Assembly (NCBI GenBank): GCA_028689655.1
Contig: JAQVCT010000017.1
Span: 1-62,186, forward strand
Reading direction: 5' to 3'
Source of the DNA: Lachnospiraceae bacterium
Lineage (GTDB): Bacteria > Bacillota > Clostridia > Lachnospirales > Lachnospiraceae
DNA length: 62,186 nt
Shown piece by piece: positions 17,602 to 26,719 of this stretch; positions within the stretch are counted from its first letter, which is position 1; each line of letters opens with the position of its first letter. Below the pieces are notes generated by a model. The model did no database searches, was not told the origin of the DNA, and saw nothing but the letters and a program-made list of their open reading frames with translations. Both the position numbers and the translations under genes were made by a program.

Positions 17602-18369
17602 TTATATTTTTATCATGTCTTTCAACTTCTGAAATGTTGCAGTCTTGATTCCATCGACTTTTAATAAGTCTTCTTTGCTCTTAAATCCACCCTGCTGCTC
17701 ACGGTATGCGATGATACTTGCCGCCTTCTGTGTCCCTATTCCGGGTAATGTGCATAACTGTGACTCCGCTGCCGTATTGATATTTACTAACATATCTGCA
17801 CCATCTTGTGCGGGCGTCTGACCCATTGCCATGCTGTCTCCTGTGGATACGGCATCCTGATTCATCATCCCCTGGCTTTCCACTTCCTCCTGAGTAGGCA
17901 CTCTGATCTGTGCCCCGTCTGTGACACAGGCTGCCTGATTGAGATAATCTGTGCAGGCATCCTCGCGAAATCCACCAGCCATGACAATCACTTCATAGAC
18001 TCTGGCATTCTTCGCTGCCGCATACACTCCAGGCTGTTTCACAGCACCGCATATATGTACATAACACTGTTCCATCTGTGGTACAGTGCCTGCCGTCTCC
18101 TGCGTTGTCTTGAACTCCTGCCCTTCAGTGATGTCCTGTTCTCCCGAGGCTTGTTCCTCCACACCAGCGATATTGTCTGTAACACTTTCAGTGCCTGCTT
18201 CCTCCGTCGTCTGCTGGTCAGACAGAAGATAAGTCTCTTTTTTCCCACAGCCGGTCAAGAGCAGGATCGACATTGCCACCAGCCAAAATAAGCGTCGATT
18301 CTGTGGCTCCCTGTTAAAATGTTTTAAAACTTTCGTAAATTTATTCACTTTTTCTATTTTGCGTTCCAT
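17602..18369 (-). CDS. comEA: ComEA-type DNA-binding competence lipoprotein
   Basis: About 255 residues, started at the ATG seven bases after AGGAG. A basic N-terminus and membrane segment end in a lipobox-like LLLTGC, so it may be a lipoprotein rather than the usual single-helix ComEA. An acidic Thr/Glu linker follows, then a SLBB domain (YVHICGAVKQPGVY to IRVPT) and a C-terminal helix-hairpin-helix domain (LVNINTAAESQLCTLPGIG; KSKEDLLKVDGI). The domain binds double-stranded DNA at the surface for uptake through ComEC, whose gene closes this cluster. Confidence 0.92.
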   Translation of the reverse strand: MERKIEKVNKFTKVLKHFNREPQNRRLFWLVAMSILLLTGCGKKETYLLSDQQTTEEAGTESVTDNIAGVEEQASGEQDITEGQEFKTTQETAGTVPQMEQCYVHICGAVKQPGVYAAAKNARVYEVIVMAGGFREDACTDYLNQAACVTDGAQIRVPTQEEVESQGMMNQDAVSTGDSMAMGQTPAQDGADMLVNINTAAESQLCTLPGIGTQKAASIIAYREQQGGFKSKEDLLKVDGIKTATFQKLKDMIKI

Positions 18370-18468
18370 ATGCATACTCCTTTTATCTTTATCATAAAAG
18401 AAGCCCCTTTATGCAATATAGATTTATTGTATGATAATTCACATGCAAAAACAAGCTAAATCGTACAT

Positions 18469-18897
18469 CTAAATCTTAAAGATGATGACACCAATTACGG
18501 CAATGATCATTCCAACCACTTTACGCCACTCCAAAGCCTGCTTTTCCACTCCAAAGATTCCCATTAATTCAATCACATACGCGATCAGCAATTGCGAAAT
18601 GACGATGAGCATGACCGCTTTGGCAGGTCCCAATGCATCCATGCTTTTTATCACGGTAAACGTGATGACTGCTCCAATAGCTCCCCCTAACAGCATATAT
18701 TTGGGCTCCACCTTCCACAGAGTGGAAAGACTGCTCCGATCCGTTACCAGCCAGGCGATCACACACACCAGAAGCGCCGTCCCCTGCACGAATATATTCG
18801 CCACCCAGATTCCTGTGGTATCTGTCACTTTTGTGTTAAAGACCCCTTGAACACTCATCAGTGCTCCCGCAAGCAAAGCAATTATCCATCCCACCAT
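18469..18897 (-). CDS. YdcZ-type (DUF606) DMT membrane protein
   Basis: 142 residues with about five membrane helices, MVGWIIALLAGALMSVQGV at the N-terminus and GMIIAVIGVIIFKI at the end. This half-size drug/metabolite transporter family often works as a pair; only one copy is here. Substrate unknown. Confidence 0.85.
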   Translation of the reverse strand: MVGWIIALLAGALMSVQGVFNTKVTDTTGIWVANIFVQGTALLVCVIAWLVTDRSSLSTLWKVEPKYMLLGGAIGAVITFTVIKSMDALGPAKAVMLIVISQLLIAYVIELMGIFGVEKQALEWRKVVGMIIAVIGVIIFKI

Positions 18898-19285
18898 TAT
18901 ACCTACTCCATTCCTTATGAAACTTTTTTACTGGTTTTTTACTGATTTTTGTCAAATTGTTTCCATGTTACTTTTCTGTTATCATTAAGTATGTGCATTA
19001 CCTGTTGATTTATTCCATTGAAAAGGATTTGATCGCATAAAATTAGGAAGAAATAAAATAATAAATTTTAAAATAATAAGAATGATAAAAATATAGAAAT
19101 AAAATATAGAAATAAAATATAGAAATAAAAAAAGAAAGCTCCGGCAGAATCTTCATCTGATATGATCTGCCTTTGCCTTCTTCTCATTTTTGCTGCATAA
19201 TATCTTTTATTTCGTATATTTCGTATATTTCACAATTTTATATTTTCACATTTTTCAAAATTTTAGAATCTCGGGATTTTCCTTC
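18898..19285. other. Intergenic stretch with short repeats
   Basis: AT-rich, no gene. It holds three copies of a 14-bp unit (atatagaaataaaa, 19090-19130) and the terminator of the solute-binding protein gene. It also contains the upstream region of the YdcZ gene, where no promoter was convincing. Confidence 0.6.
19124..19172 (-). terminator. Terminator after the solute-binding protein gene
   Basis: On the minus strand GGCAGA and TCTGCC close a stem with a second small hairpin inside (TCAT/ATGA); CGGAGCTTTCTTTTTTT follows. It lies about 115 bp after the stop. Confidence 0.5.
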
Positions 19286-20842
19286 TCATGATCCCATACC
19301 TTCATCCAGATAAGATTTGTCTTCCTCTTCCTCCGCAGGCTCCACGATGGTCTCCTCCTGGTAAGGGGCACCCGTCACCTGGGTCATGATCTGTTCCGAC
19401 AATAATTTCAACTGCTGATTCACATCCTCGCCTGTCCATATCCTGGTGAAGGCGATCTCTAGCTGAACCCAGTAATTGCTGGTCTCTATCATCTTTGGCA
19501 TGGGAATGGACTGCTCATACTCCTGCATGGCATTTCCCAGCACCGGATTTTCAAAGGTCACGTTTTTATTGGAGGACACTTTGCCTCCCTGACTGTACAG
19601 GTCATTGGCATGATCCTTCACAAGGTATGCTGCAAAGTCATTGGCCTCTTCCTTTTTATCCGAATATCCATTCACTGCCACCGTATTGGTCACGGATAAG
19701 CTTCTGGAATGGAGTTTATCACCCACATCGGGTATCTTAGATATCCCGTAGTCATAGTTGAACTGACCGTTGGCTTTGGCCTCCTCGATCTTCGCCACTG
19801 CATCTGTGGTCACCACGCTGAATACCGTCTTACCATCGATAAAATCCTGCAGAACAGAATCATAGGTCACTTCATCCGGATCAATGGAAAAGAACTGATT
19901 CAGATTCTGGTATACCTGCAGACAGTCAATGGTGTCCTGATTATAGATATCGATCTGATTCACATCATCCCCGGTATTGCCACCCACATTCATATAATCA
20001 CCCACGAAGAAATAATTATAGAAAATATCTGTCACATCCCATTTGAACACCGCTTCCACCGTCTCCGGTGCATCATATTCATTGGCAAAGGTCAGGATAT
20101 CATCGATGGTCTTTGGAATCACAGTATCGATCTTCTCATCGATTGCCTGCCGGGATACGTCCGCCTCCGTTGAACTCTCCCCGGTCTCTTTCAGATCCCC
20201 ATTCTCATCTACGATCTGGTCTGTATTGCCATCCTCCAGGGCTGCATCCAACTGCACCTGGGACTCCTCCGCCGCTGCCACATCAGCTTCCGTCTCAATG
20301 GCGGTCTTCGCCACTTCGTCCATATAAGTCTTATTATATAGCAGGACACTGGTCTCATAATAAAATGGATACCCCATGATCTTATCCTTATAGGTCACTG
20401 CATCCATGGCTGTCTGGGGATAATTTTCCGTATTACAAATCCCTTTTTTATCCTGTACCTCCGAAGCCAGTCCTGCAAGACAAGCCTTTTTCAGAGCGTC
20501 ATTACTTATGACATACATGTCAGGCATTTCCCGTTTTTCACTGTCTGTTCCAAGAGATGCCCTGTTGATATTATCCAGGTATTCTAAGCCCGATGTGAGT
20601 ACCGGAACGACTCTGATGTCATATTCCTCCTGATAAGAAACGGCTGCACTGTTCATATAGTCCGTCAGCGCTTCATCCGCGTACCAGATACGGATGGTAT
20701 CTCTGGGACTTCCAAATGCGCTTAACCGCTCCTCCGACAGGGAGCCAATATGTGCGAAGTAAATAATTGCTACCAGTGATACCAACACCAATAATAGCGC
20801 GATCCATCTCTTCCTATGCTTTGAATATTTCACTAATTTCAT
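19286..20842 (-). CDS. Extracellular solute-binding protein (sugar type), membrane anchored
   Basis: 518 residues resembling family 1 (MalE-like) ligand-binding proteins: IRIWYADEALTDYM, YPFYYETSVLLYNKTYMDEV, FANEYDAPETVE, and WTGEDVNQQLKLLSEQIMTQ near the end. The N-terminus is a membrane helix (WIALLLVLVSLVAIIYFAHI) without a lipobox, so it is likely anchored uncleaved. Two unusual acidic stretches are present, at about 175-240 (splitting the canonical fold) and at the C-terminus. No permease or ATPase is adjacent; it follows argD. It may serve a distant transporter or act as a ligand sensor. Confidence 0.8.
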   Translation of the reverse strand: MKLVKYSKHRKRWIALLLVLVSLVAIIYFAHIGSLSEERLSAFGSPRDTIRIWYADEALTDYMNSAAVSYQEEYDIRVVPVLTSGLEYLDNINRASLGTDSEKREMPDMYVISNDALKKACLAGLASEVQDKKGICNTENYPQTAMDAVTYKDKIMGYPFYYETSVLLYNKTYMDEVAKTAIETEADVAAAEESQVQLDAALEDGNTDQIVDENGDLKETGESSTEADVSRQAIDEKIDTVIPKTIDDILTFANEYDAPETVEAVFKWDVTDIFYNYFFVGDYMNVGGNTGDDVNQIDIYNQDTIDCLQVYQNLNQFFSIDPDEVTYDSVLQDFIDGKTVFSVVTTDAVAKIEEAKANGQFNYDYGISKIPDVGDKLHSRSLSVTNTVAVNGYSDKKEEANDFAAYLVKDHANDLYSQGGKVSSNKNVTFENPVLGNAMQEYEQSIPMPKMIETSNYWVQLEIAFTRIWTGEDVNQQLKLLSEQIMTQVTGAPYQEETIVEPAEEEEDKSYLDEGMGS

Positions 20843-20876
20843 AAAAACAGTACCATGCCTTCTCTAAAATAACCGT

Positions 20877-22064
20877 TTATTCTGAAAGGCATTCTCTCAA
20901 AATACCAATCATAGCATCTACGTGTGACTTCTCAATGATAAGTGGTGGAACAAATCGAATAATGTTCGTTCCCGCATTGATCAGGATCAGACCCTTATCC
21001 AATGCTTTTATGATGATCTCGCCCACCGGTCTGTTAAATACCAGTCCCTGCATCAGCCCAACACCACGTCTGGTCTCTATGCAATCATATTCTTCCACCA
21101 GTTCATCCAGTTTTTCTTCCAGATAACCGCTGATTTTCGTCACATTCTCTATTATATGGTTCTCCTCAAATAAATCAAGTACTTTGTTCACGGCAGCTGC
21201 CGCAAGAGGGTTGCCACCATAAGTCGTTCCATGATCTCCACTGGTGAGAGAATGCTGTCCCACCTTCTCCGTCATGAGAAATGCACCCACAGGCACGCCA
21301 CAGCCCAGCGCTTTCGCCGTGGTCATGATATCAGGCTTTACACCGTATTTCTGCCATGCATACATATATCCTGTACGCCCCATACCACACTGAATCTCAT
21401 CCATGATCAACAGAATGTCTTTTTCTTCACAGATTGCCTTTACACCCTTTAGAAATTCCTCCGTAGCGGGATAGATGCCTCCCTCTCCCTGAACCGTCTC
21501 AAATAAAATGGCACAGGTCTTATGAGTAATGTTCGCTTTTACACTTTCCAGATCGTTCATCTCTGCAAATCTGATATTTCCGATCATAGGCTCAAAAGCT
21601 TCTCTGTATTTTGGATTCCCTGTCACCGACAACGCACCCATGGTTCTGCCATGGAAGGAATGGTTCATGGCAATGATCTCGTGGTCTGTTCTGCCATCTT
21701 TCAAATAGGCATATTTTCTGGCCGCTTTAATGGCACCTTCGATTGCCTCCGCCCCACTGTTGGTGAAAAAGACTCTGTCCATACCTGAGACTTTTTTCAT
21801 TTTTTTCGCTGCCTCAATGGCGGGCACGTTATAGTAATAGTTGGAGGTATGAATCAATTTATCGATCTGCTCTTTCAGCGCATCATTGTAAGCTTTGTTG
21901 TTATAGCCCAGCGCAAACACTGCAATACCTGCACAAAAGTCCAGATATTTTTTCCCTTCGATATCATATAAATAGACACCATCTCCCTTGTCCAGTACGA
22001 CCTGATACCGATTATAGGTATGTAGGAGGGCTTTTTCGGCATCCTCGATGTATTCTTTCATCAT
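20877..22064 (-). CDS. argD: Acetylornithine aminotransferase
   Basis: Makes N-acetylornithine from N-acetylglutamate semialdehyde using PLP. About 395 residues. The start is placed at ATG 22064 (or the next ATG) because AGGAA is well spaced from it; a GTG three codons earlier sits too close. Motifs: NSGAEAIEGAIKAARKY, SFHGRTMGALS, IMDEIQCGMGRTG with the PLP-ring Asp, and TTAKALGCG with the Schiff-base Lys. Third of the argJ-argB-argD run; each gene is separated by a short A/T-rich spacer. Confidence 0.94.
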   Translation of the reverse strand: MMKEYIEDAEKALLHTYNRYQVVLDKGDGVYLYDIEGKKYLDFCAGIAVFALGYNNKAYNDALKEQIDKLIHTSNYYYNVPAIEAAKKMKKVSGMDRVFFTNSGAEAIEGAIKAARKYAYLKDGRTDHEIIAMNHSFHGRTMGALSVTGNPKYREAFEPMIGNIRFAEMNDLESVKANITHKTCAILFETVQGEGGIYPATEEFLKGVKAICEEKDILLIMDEIQCGMGRTGYMYAWQKYGVKPDIMTTAKALGCGVPVGAFLMTEKVGQHSLTSGDHGTTYGGNPLAAAAVNKVLDLFEENHIIENVTKISGYLEEKLDELVEEYDCIETRRGVGLMQGLVFNRPVGEIIIKALDKGLILINAGTNIIRFVPPLIIEKSHVDAMIGILRECLSE

Positions 22065-22215
22065 ATACTTCACACTTTCCTGTTTGTTATTTTCTGATTC
22101 CCATTTACTATTTCTTATTTTCTATTTTTTATTTATAATTTTTTATTTGTAATTAGTCATTTTTTAATTTTACTGCTTCTTAATTTTCCGATTCCAATTT
22201 ACTGTTTCCCGCTTG

Positions 22216-23103
22216 TTATTTTCTGTCACTGTCGGGTATGATCTGGGTACCGATTCCCTCATTGGTAAAGATCTCCAGCAGCAGACAATGCAGGATACGT
22301 CCATCTAATATAATGACTCTGTTCACGCCCTCCTCCACTGCGGAGGTGCAATTATTCAGCTTCGGAAGCATACCGCCACCGATACAGCCGCCGTTGATTA
22401 AGTCTTTCGCTTCTGAAACTGTCAATTCAGAGATAAAAGAGTCCGGGTCATTGATGTCTTTGTAAAGTCCCTTGATATCTGTTAAAAATGCTAATTTTTC
22501 TGCTTTTACAGATTTGGCAATGGCACATGCTGCATCATCCGCGTTGATATTATACGTATTATAATCATCATCCAGACCGATAGGAGCTATGATTGGCAGA
22601 AAATCTTTTTCCAGTAATTCATACAGTATGCCTGGATTTACTTCCTTGATATCTCCCACAAAGCCAATGTCTTTTCCGTCGGAATATTTCTTATTAACTT
22701 TCAGTAAACCGCCATCCTTGCCGCTGAGACCGATTGCTTTTACACCCAGCTCCTCCACCATGGTCACCAGACCTTTGTTGACTCTGCCCAGCACCATCTC
22801 AGCGATCTCCATAGTTTCCTCATCCGTCACACGCAGTCCATTGATGAACTCCGCTTCTTTCCCTACTTTTCCTACCCATTTGCTGATTGCTTTTCCACCA
22901 CCATGAACGATAATTGGCTTGAATCCTACCAGTTTTAGAAGTGCAGCGTCTTTGATGACGTTTTTCTGCAATTCTTCGTTTGCCATGGCGCTACCGCCAT
23001 ATTTGATCACGATTACCTTTCGGTTAAATCTCTGAATATAAGGAAGTGCTTCGATGAGCACCTGTGCTTTCTGCATTACTGTATCCATACTTTTCTGATC
23101 CAT
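22216..23103 (-). CDS. argB: Acetylglutamate kinase
   Basis: Phosphorylates N-acetylglutamate, the usual arginine-feedback step. 295 residues of the amino acid kinase fold: [11 protein letters not shown] near residue 31, [14 protein letters not shown], and the [15 protein letters not shown] segment. An N-terminal helix ([23 protein letters not shown]) of the kind associated with arginine-sensitive hexameric enzymes is present, so feedback inhibition is likely. GGAG lies before the ATG. Confidence 0.95.
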   Translation of the reverse strand: MDQKSMDTVMQKAQVLIEALPYIQRFNRKVIVIKYGGSAMANEELQKNVIKDAALLKLVGFKPIIVHGGGKAISKWVGKVGKEAEFINGLRVTDEETMEIAEMVLGRVNKGLVTMVEELGVKAIGLSGKDGGLLKVNKKYSDGKDIGFVGDIKEVNPGILYELLEKDFLPIIAPIGLDDDYNTYNINADDAACAIAKSVKAEKLAFLTDIKGLYKDINDPDSFISELTVSEAKDLINGGCIGGGMLPKLNNCTSAVEEGVNRVIILDGRILHCLLLEIFTNEGIGTQIIPDSDRK

Positions 23104-23459
23104 TTTCTACTCCATTCTCTGTGGGTTTCATGCTATCCTAATTTTGCCCTCTTCTGTGAGGGTTCTCAGCTGTCTCTGTATCCCATGCCTTGGTATCTAT
23201 CCTGTCTTACCCTTCCTGCTCTCCATATCATCTGAAATATCTCATAAGCGCCAGTACAGCATTTTGAAAATAACGATACCATTCACGCAGAATATTTTTC
23301 CAAGTGTGCAGTGAAAAAACGTAAGCATAGCGACCTGTGCCGAGAATTTCTGACCTGTACAATTGAGAAAACGGGCAAATGATATGGTGTAGTTATTTGA
23401 AAAACTGTCTTCGAAAATTTATTCTGCGTGGTTTGATTGAATCTGAACGATACAGTACA
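23104..23459. other. argJ-argB intergenic region with an inverted 11-mer
   Basis: No gene found. An 11-bp inverted pair, CACGCAGAATA at 23284-23294 and its complement at 23420-23430, brackets about 125 bp, and AACGATAC occurs directly at 23272 and 23446. This may be a decayed small mobile element or folded leader of argB. Confidence 0.4.
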
Positions 23460-24686
23460 TTAGGAACGATAATCCGCGTTGATCTTCACATAATCATAAG
23501 TCAGGTCACAGCCCCATGCTGTCGCCTCCCCATTGCCGGACTTCATATCTACCAGAACGGTCACTTCCGGTTCAGACAGAATTTTTGTCGCCTCTTCCTC
23601 GCTGTAATCCGTTGCCACGCCATCTTTATAGATCTGGATCTTTCCTGCCTTGCTCTGGAAGAAAAGTTCTACCATGTCAGGATCGAACTGTGCACCCGAA
23701 TACCCCATGGCACACAGGATTCTGCCCCAGTTGGCATCATGTCCAAAAATAGCTGCCTTGGTAAGGCTGGAACAGATTACGGACTTCGCTAACAATTTTG
23801 CCTGCTCCTTATTTCTGGCACGGATCACTTTGGTCTCGAAAAGTGCTGTGGCACCTTCCCCATCCCCCGCCATCTTTTTAGCCAGCGTTGTGTTTACATA
23901 ATTCAGTGCCTCAAGAAATGCCTCATAGTCCGGCCCTTTTGTGGTGATGGCAAGATTCTCCGCCATACCGTTAGTCATTACCAGCAATGTATCGTTGGTG
24001 GAGGTATCTCCATCCACGGATATCATATTAAAGGTATCTTTTACGTTCTCACCCAGTGCTTCCTGCAGCAATTCCTTAGAAATAGCCACATCACTGGTGA
24101 CAAATCCCAGCATGGTACACATATTGGGATGAATCATACCGGAACCCTTACACATACCGCCCATTCTTACCTTTTTTCCACTGACTTCAAACTCTACTGC
24201 TACCTGTTTGGACCTTGTATCTGTGGTCATGATTGCCTCCGCCGCTGTGGTGCCTGCCTCCAGGGTATCTGTTTTCAGCCTGGCAAGTTCTGTGACTCCC
24301 TCTGCGATCTTCTCGATAGGAAGCTGCATTCCGATCACACCGGTGGACGCTACCAGCACAGCATCACTGGATATCTGCAGAGCTTCCGCTGCTGCATCCG
24401 CGGTCTCCTTGCAGTACTCGTAACCCTGTTTTCCCGTACACGCATTGGCGATTCCTGCGTTCACCACCACCGCCTGGGCATAGGGCGAATGCTGTACGAT
24501 TTCCTTATCCCAGGTGACCGGAGCTGCCTTTACCACATTGCTGGTAAATACTCCTGCCACGGTACAGGGCTTCTGACTGTAGATCATCGCCATGTCCTTT
24601 CGATCCTTATATTTGATACCGCCTTCATATCCCGCTGCTTCATATCCTTTGGCTGCTGTGACGCCGCCCTCGATTGCTGTCAACAT
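23460..24686 (-). CDS. argJ: Bifunctional glutamate N-acetyltransferase / amino-acid acetyltransferase
   Basis: Recycles the acetyl group from acetylornithine to glutamate and, when bifunctional, also uses acetyl-CoA. 408 residues. The self-cleavage site is visible at GDGEGATALFE, where the Thr becomes the N-terminal nucleophile of the beta chain. Other motifs: MAMIYSQKPCTVAGVFTSN, VVNAGIANACTG, and DANWGRILCAMGYSGA. AGGAGG-like site and a long repeat-rich leader precede it. Confidence 0.95.
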   Translation of the reverse strand: MLTAIEGGVTAAKGYEAAGYEGGIKYKDRKDMAMIYSQKPCTVAGVFTSNVVKAAPVTWDKEIVQHSPYAQAVVVNAGIANACTGKQGYEYCKETADAAAEALQISSDAVLVASTGVIGMQLPIEKIAEGVTELARLKTDTLEAGTTAAEAIMTTDTRSKQVAVEFEVSGKKVRMGGMCKGSGMIHPNMCTMLGFVTSDVAISKELLQEALGENVKDTFNMISVDGDTSTNDTLLVMTNGMAENLAITTKGPDYEAFLEALNYVNTTLAKKMAGDGEGATALFETKVIRARNKEQAKLLAKSVICSSLTKAAIFGHDANWGRILCAMGYSGAQFDPDMVELFFQSKAGKIQIYKDGVATDYSEEEATKILSEPEVTVLVDMKSGNGEATAWGCDLTYDYVKINADYRS

Positions 24687-24734
24687 ATTCGCTCCTGCCT
24701 CCTGTTTTATTCCATATCTTACCTGGAATTATAT

Positions 24735-25015
24735 ATCTTTGTTTTTATATTTTTGTTTTTATATCTCTGATTATATATCTCTGTTTTTTACATCTTTATC
24801 TCTGTTTTTTATATCTCTAATTTTTACATCTCTGTTTTTATATCTTTGATTTTTATATCTTTGTTTATATATCTTTGTTTTTATATCTTTAATTTTATAG
24901 CTCTGATTATATATCTCTGTTTTTTACATCTTTATCTCTGTTTTTTATATCTCTAATTTTTACATCTCTGTTTTTATACCTTTGTTTTTATATCTCTGCT
25001 TTTATGCTGCTTTCT
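24735..25015. repeat. Repeat array in the argJ leader
   Basis: Irregular T/A/C units (tatatctttgtttt, tatctctgtttttt and similar) fill about 280 bp. A 78-bp stretch starting at 24765 recurs exactly at 24901, 136 bp downstream. On the argJ sense strand the region is A/G-rich and should be largely unstructured. Confidence 0.8.
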
Positions 25016-25070
25016 ATATTTATGTGGTATGTAGGAACTGATGAGATATTTCATTTTCCCTATCTCTGAT

Positions 25071-25514
25071 TTACTGATTATAAGCTATGATGTTCTCCGT
25101 ATTTAAGGTGAAGTCATAGTAGTTCAGATCCAGTCGCTGGGTCCATCCAATGTCATGCCAGAATGCATTGCCGATATCATTCTCTGTAAAAGCGATGAGG
25201 GACACCTTACTGACATGCTCCTCCTTCAACGCCTGCATGGCAAATACCACCATGGATTTACCGATTCCTCTGAGCCGGTATGCCGGGTCTACACACACAT
25301 GATACATACAGCCCCGCCTGCCGTCGTGCCCGCAGAGAATCGCGCCTACCACCCTGCTATCCTCCATGGCCACCACGCTGGTGGTGGGATTCCGCTTTAG
25401 GAACCGATCCACACCGACTCTGGAATCATCGATGCTGCGAATGGCGAACCCCTTGATCTGCATCCACAGTGCATATACCATATCGTAATCGTCTATTGTC
25501 ATTGTCCGAACCAT
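25071..25514 (-). CDS. GNAT-family N-acetyltransferase
   Basis: About 147 residues, started at ATG 25514 (a GTG five codons upstream is an alternative). The GNAT core is clear: VGAILCGHDGRRGCMYHVCV followed by the acetyl-CoA loop DPAYRLRGIGKSMV, and a C-terminal NAFWHDIGW. Its position inside the arginine cluster makes glutamate or another cluster intermediate a plausible acceptor (short NAGS-like role), but RimI-like or small-molecule acetylation cannot be excluded. Confidence 0.85.
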   Translation of the reverse strand: MVRTMTIDDYDMVYALWMQIKGFAIRSIDDSRVGVDRFLKRNPTTSVVAMEDSRVVGAILCGHDGRRGCMYHVCVDPAYRLRGIGKSMVVFAMQALKEEHVSKVSLIAFTENDIGNAFWHDIGWTQRLDLNYYDFTLNTENIIAYNQ

Positions 25515-25617
25515 GTTATAAACCTGCACTTTCTGTCTGACTTCATTTCATTCTTAACATACAGCAATGGCCTCTGAAATGATGCAACTGCTGCCATGGC
25601 ATTTCTGCCACAAATCT

Positions 25618-26706
25618 CTACCACAGTTTTCCTCTCAAGTACTTCACAATATTCCAGGTTCTTTCCCTGGGCTTTTTCTTTCCCAGGAGGAAGTAGCCAT
25701 ATTGATCGATGATGAAGATCAACGCAGTCTCTATCACCAGCATGAACACAGTGATACACAGCCATAGTACATAGACCTTCGCCCTTGTCACATGCATATT
25801 AATGAGCATGGACCATTCCTGTACCTTTGCCAGAATAAACCAGTCCACATGAGTCGACATAATGATGAGAGAATTGACCCCCAGGAAACTCAGAATCTTT
25901 AACTGCGGTATATTCTTACAGATGAGAATCACGCCCAGGGAGCCTAAGTTCGCCCCGATAAAATAGAACAGTGGATTGTTGAAGGTCATATAATGCAGAT
26001 CCACGGTTCCATTGTACACGTTCAGTGCCATGATGCCTCCGAACATGACAATTCCCAGTAATAATTCCGGCAGAAAGATCTTTTCCCGCTCCGTCATGAG
26101 CATCTTGATATAATAGCCAAAGCATAGGAAAATTCCACAGATAACACTCCTGGTAAGCATAGCCAGGAAAAAACTGAACATCAATAACGGCATATTGGCG
26201 AACCAGAACTGCTCATCATACACCGGAGCGATCACGATGGCGATGACTCCCAGAACGGCACAGATGAGTATGGTCATTTTATGAGAACACCGTTTCCGCA
26301 ATGCCAGAAAATAAAGCTCCGACACGAACATGGTGGGCAAGAACCACATCACGGAAATTCCTGCAAAGGACACAAAGTAGATGGTCAGTTTCAGAAGCTG
26401 TGTACCGGACATCAGTTCCGGCTGTGTCAGATGAATCACACCATTGATCAGCAAATAGGAAATACTGAATGTCACATAGGGAATCAGCAGCGATTTGGCT
26501 TTTCGCACGGTAATCTCCTTCATGCTTTTCCGCTCCTCCCCAATATGCTGCATCAGCATACCGGACACCACAAAGAACAAAGGCATAATAATAGAAGCAA
26601 GTGAATTATATAACGTATCGTTCATCATCTGAGAGTGGCGCATGACCACCCAGATAATACCCACACCTTTCGCGATATCTAAATAAGTAATTCTTTTCTT
26701 CGTCAA
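25618..26706 (-). CDS. Acyltransferase 3 family membrane protein
   Basis: 362 residues with about ten membrane helices and the family's N-terminal signature ITYLDIAKGVGIIWVVMRHS (catalytic-type His) and MPLFFVVSGML. The start is TTG 26706, eight bases after AGGAG, just 13 bp past the argC stop, so it is co-transcribed with argC. Members add acyl groups to surface sugars. Its presence between argC and argJ is odd and has no evident metabolic reason. Confidence 0.85.
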   Translation of the reverse strand: MTKKRITYLDIAKGVGIIWVVMRHSQMMNDTLYNSLASIIMPLFFVVSGMLMQHIGEERKSMKEITVRKAKSLLIPYVTFSISYLLINGVIHLTQPELMSGTQLLKLTIYFVSFAGISVMWFLPTMFVSELYFLALRKRCSHKMTILICAVLGVIAIVIAPVYDEQFWFANMPLLMFSFFLAMLTRSVICGIFLCFGYYIKMLMTEREKIFLPELLLGIVMFGGIMALNVYNGTVDLHYMTFNNPLFYFIGANLGSLGVILICKNIPQLKILSFLGVNSLIIMSTHVDWFILAKVQEWSMLINMHVTRAKVYVLWLCITVFMLVIETALIFIIDQYGYFLLGKKKPRERTWNIVKYLRGKLW

Positions 26707-26719
26707 ATCGGCTCTCCTT

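Noticed and set aside
25499..25765. 88-codon minus frame
   Set aside because: It is a shifted reading of the acyltransferase 3' end and overlaps both neighbours.
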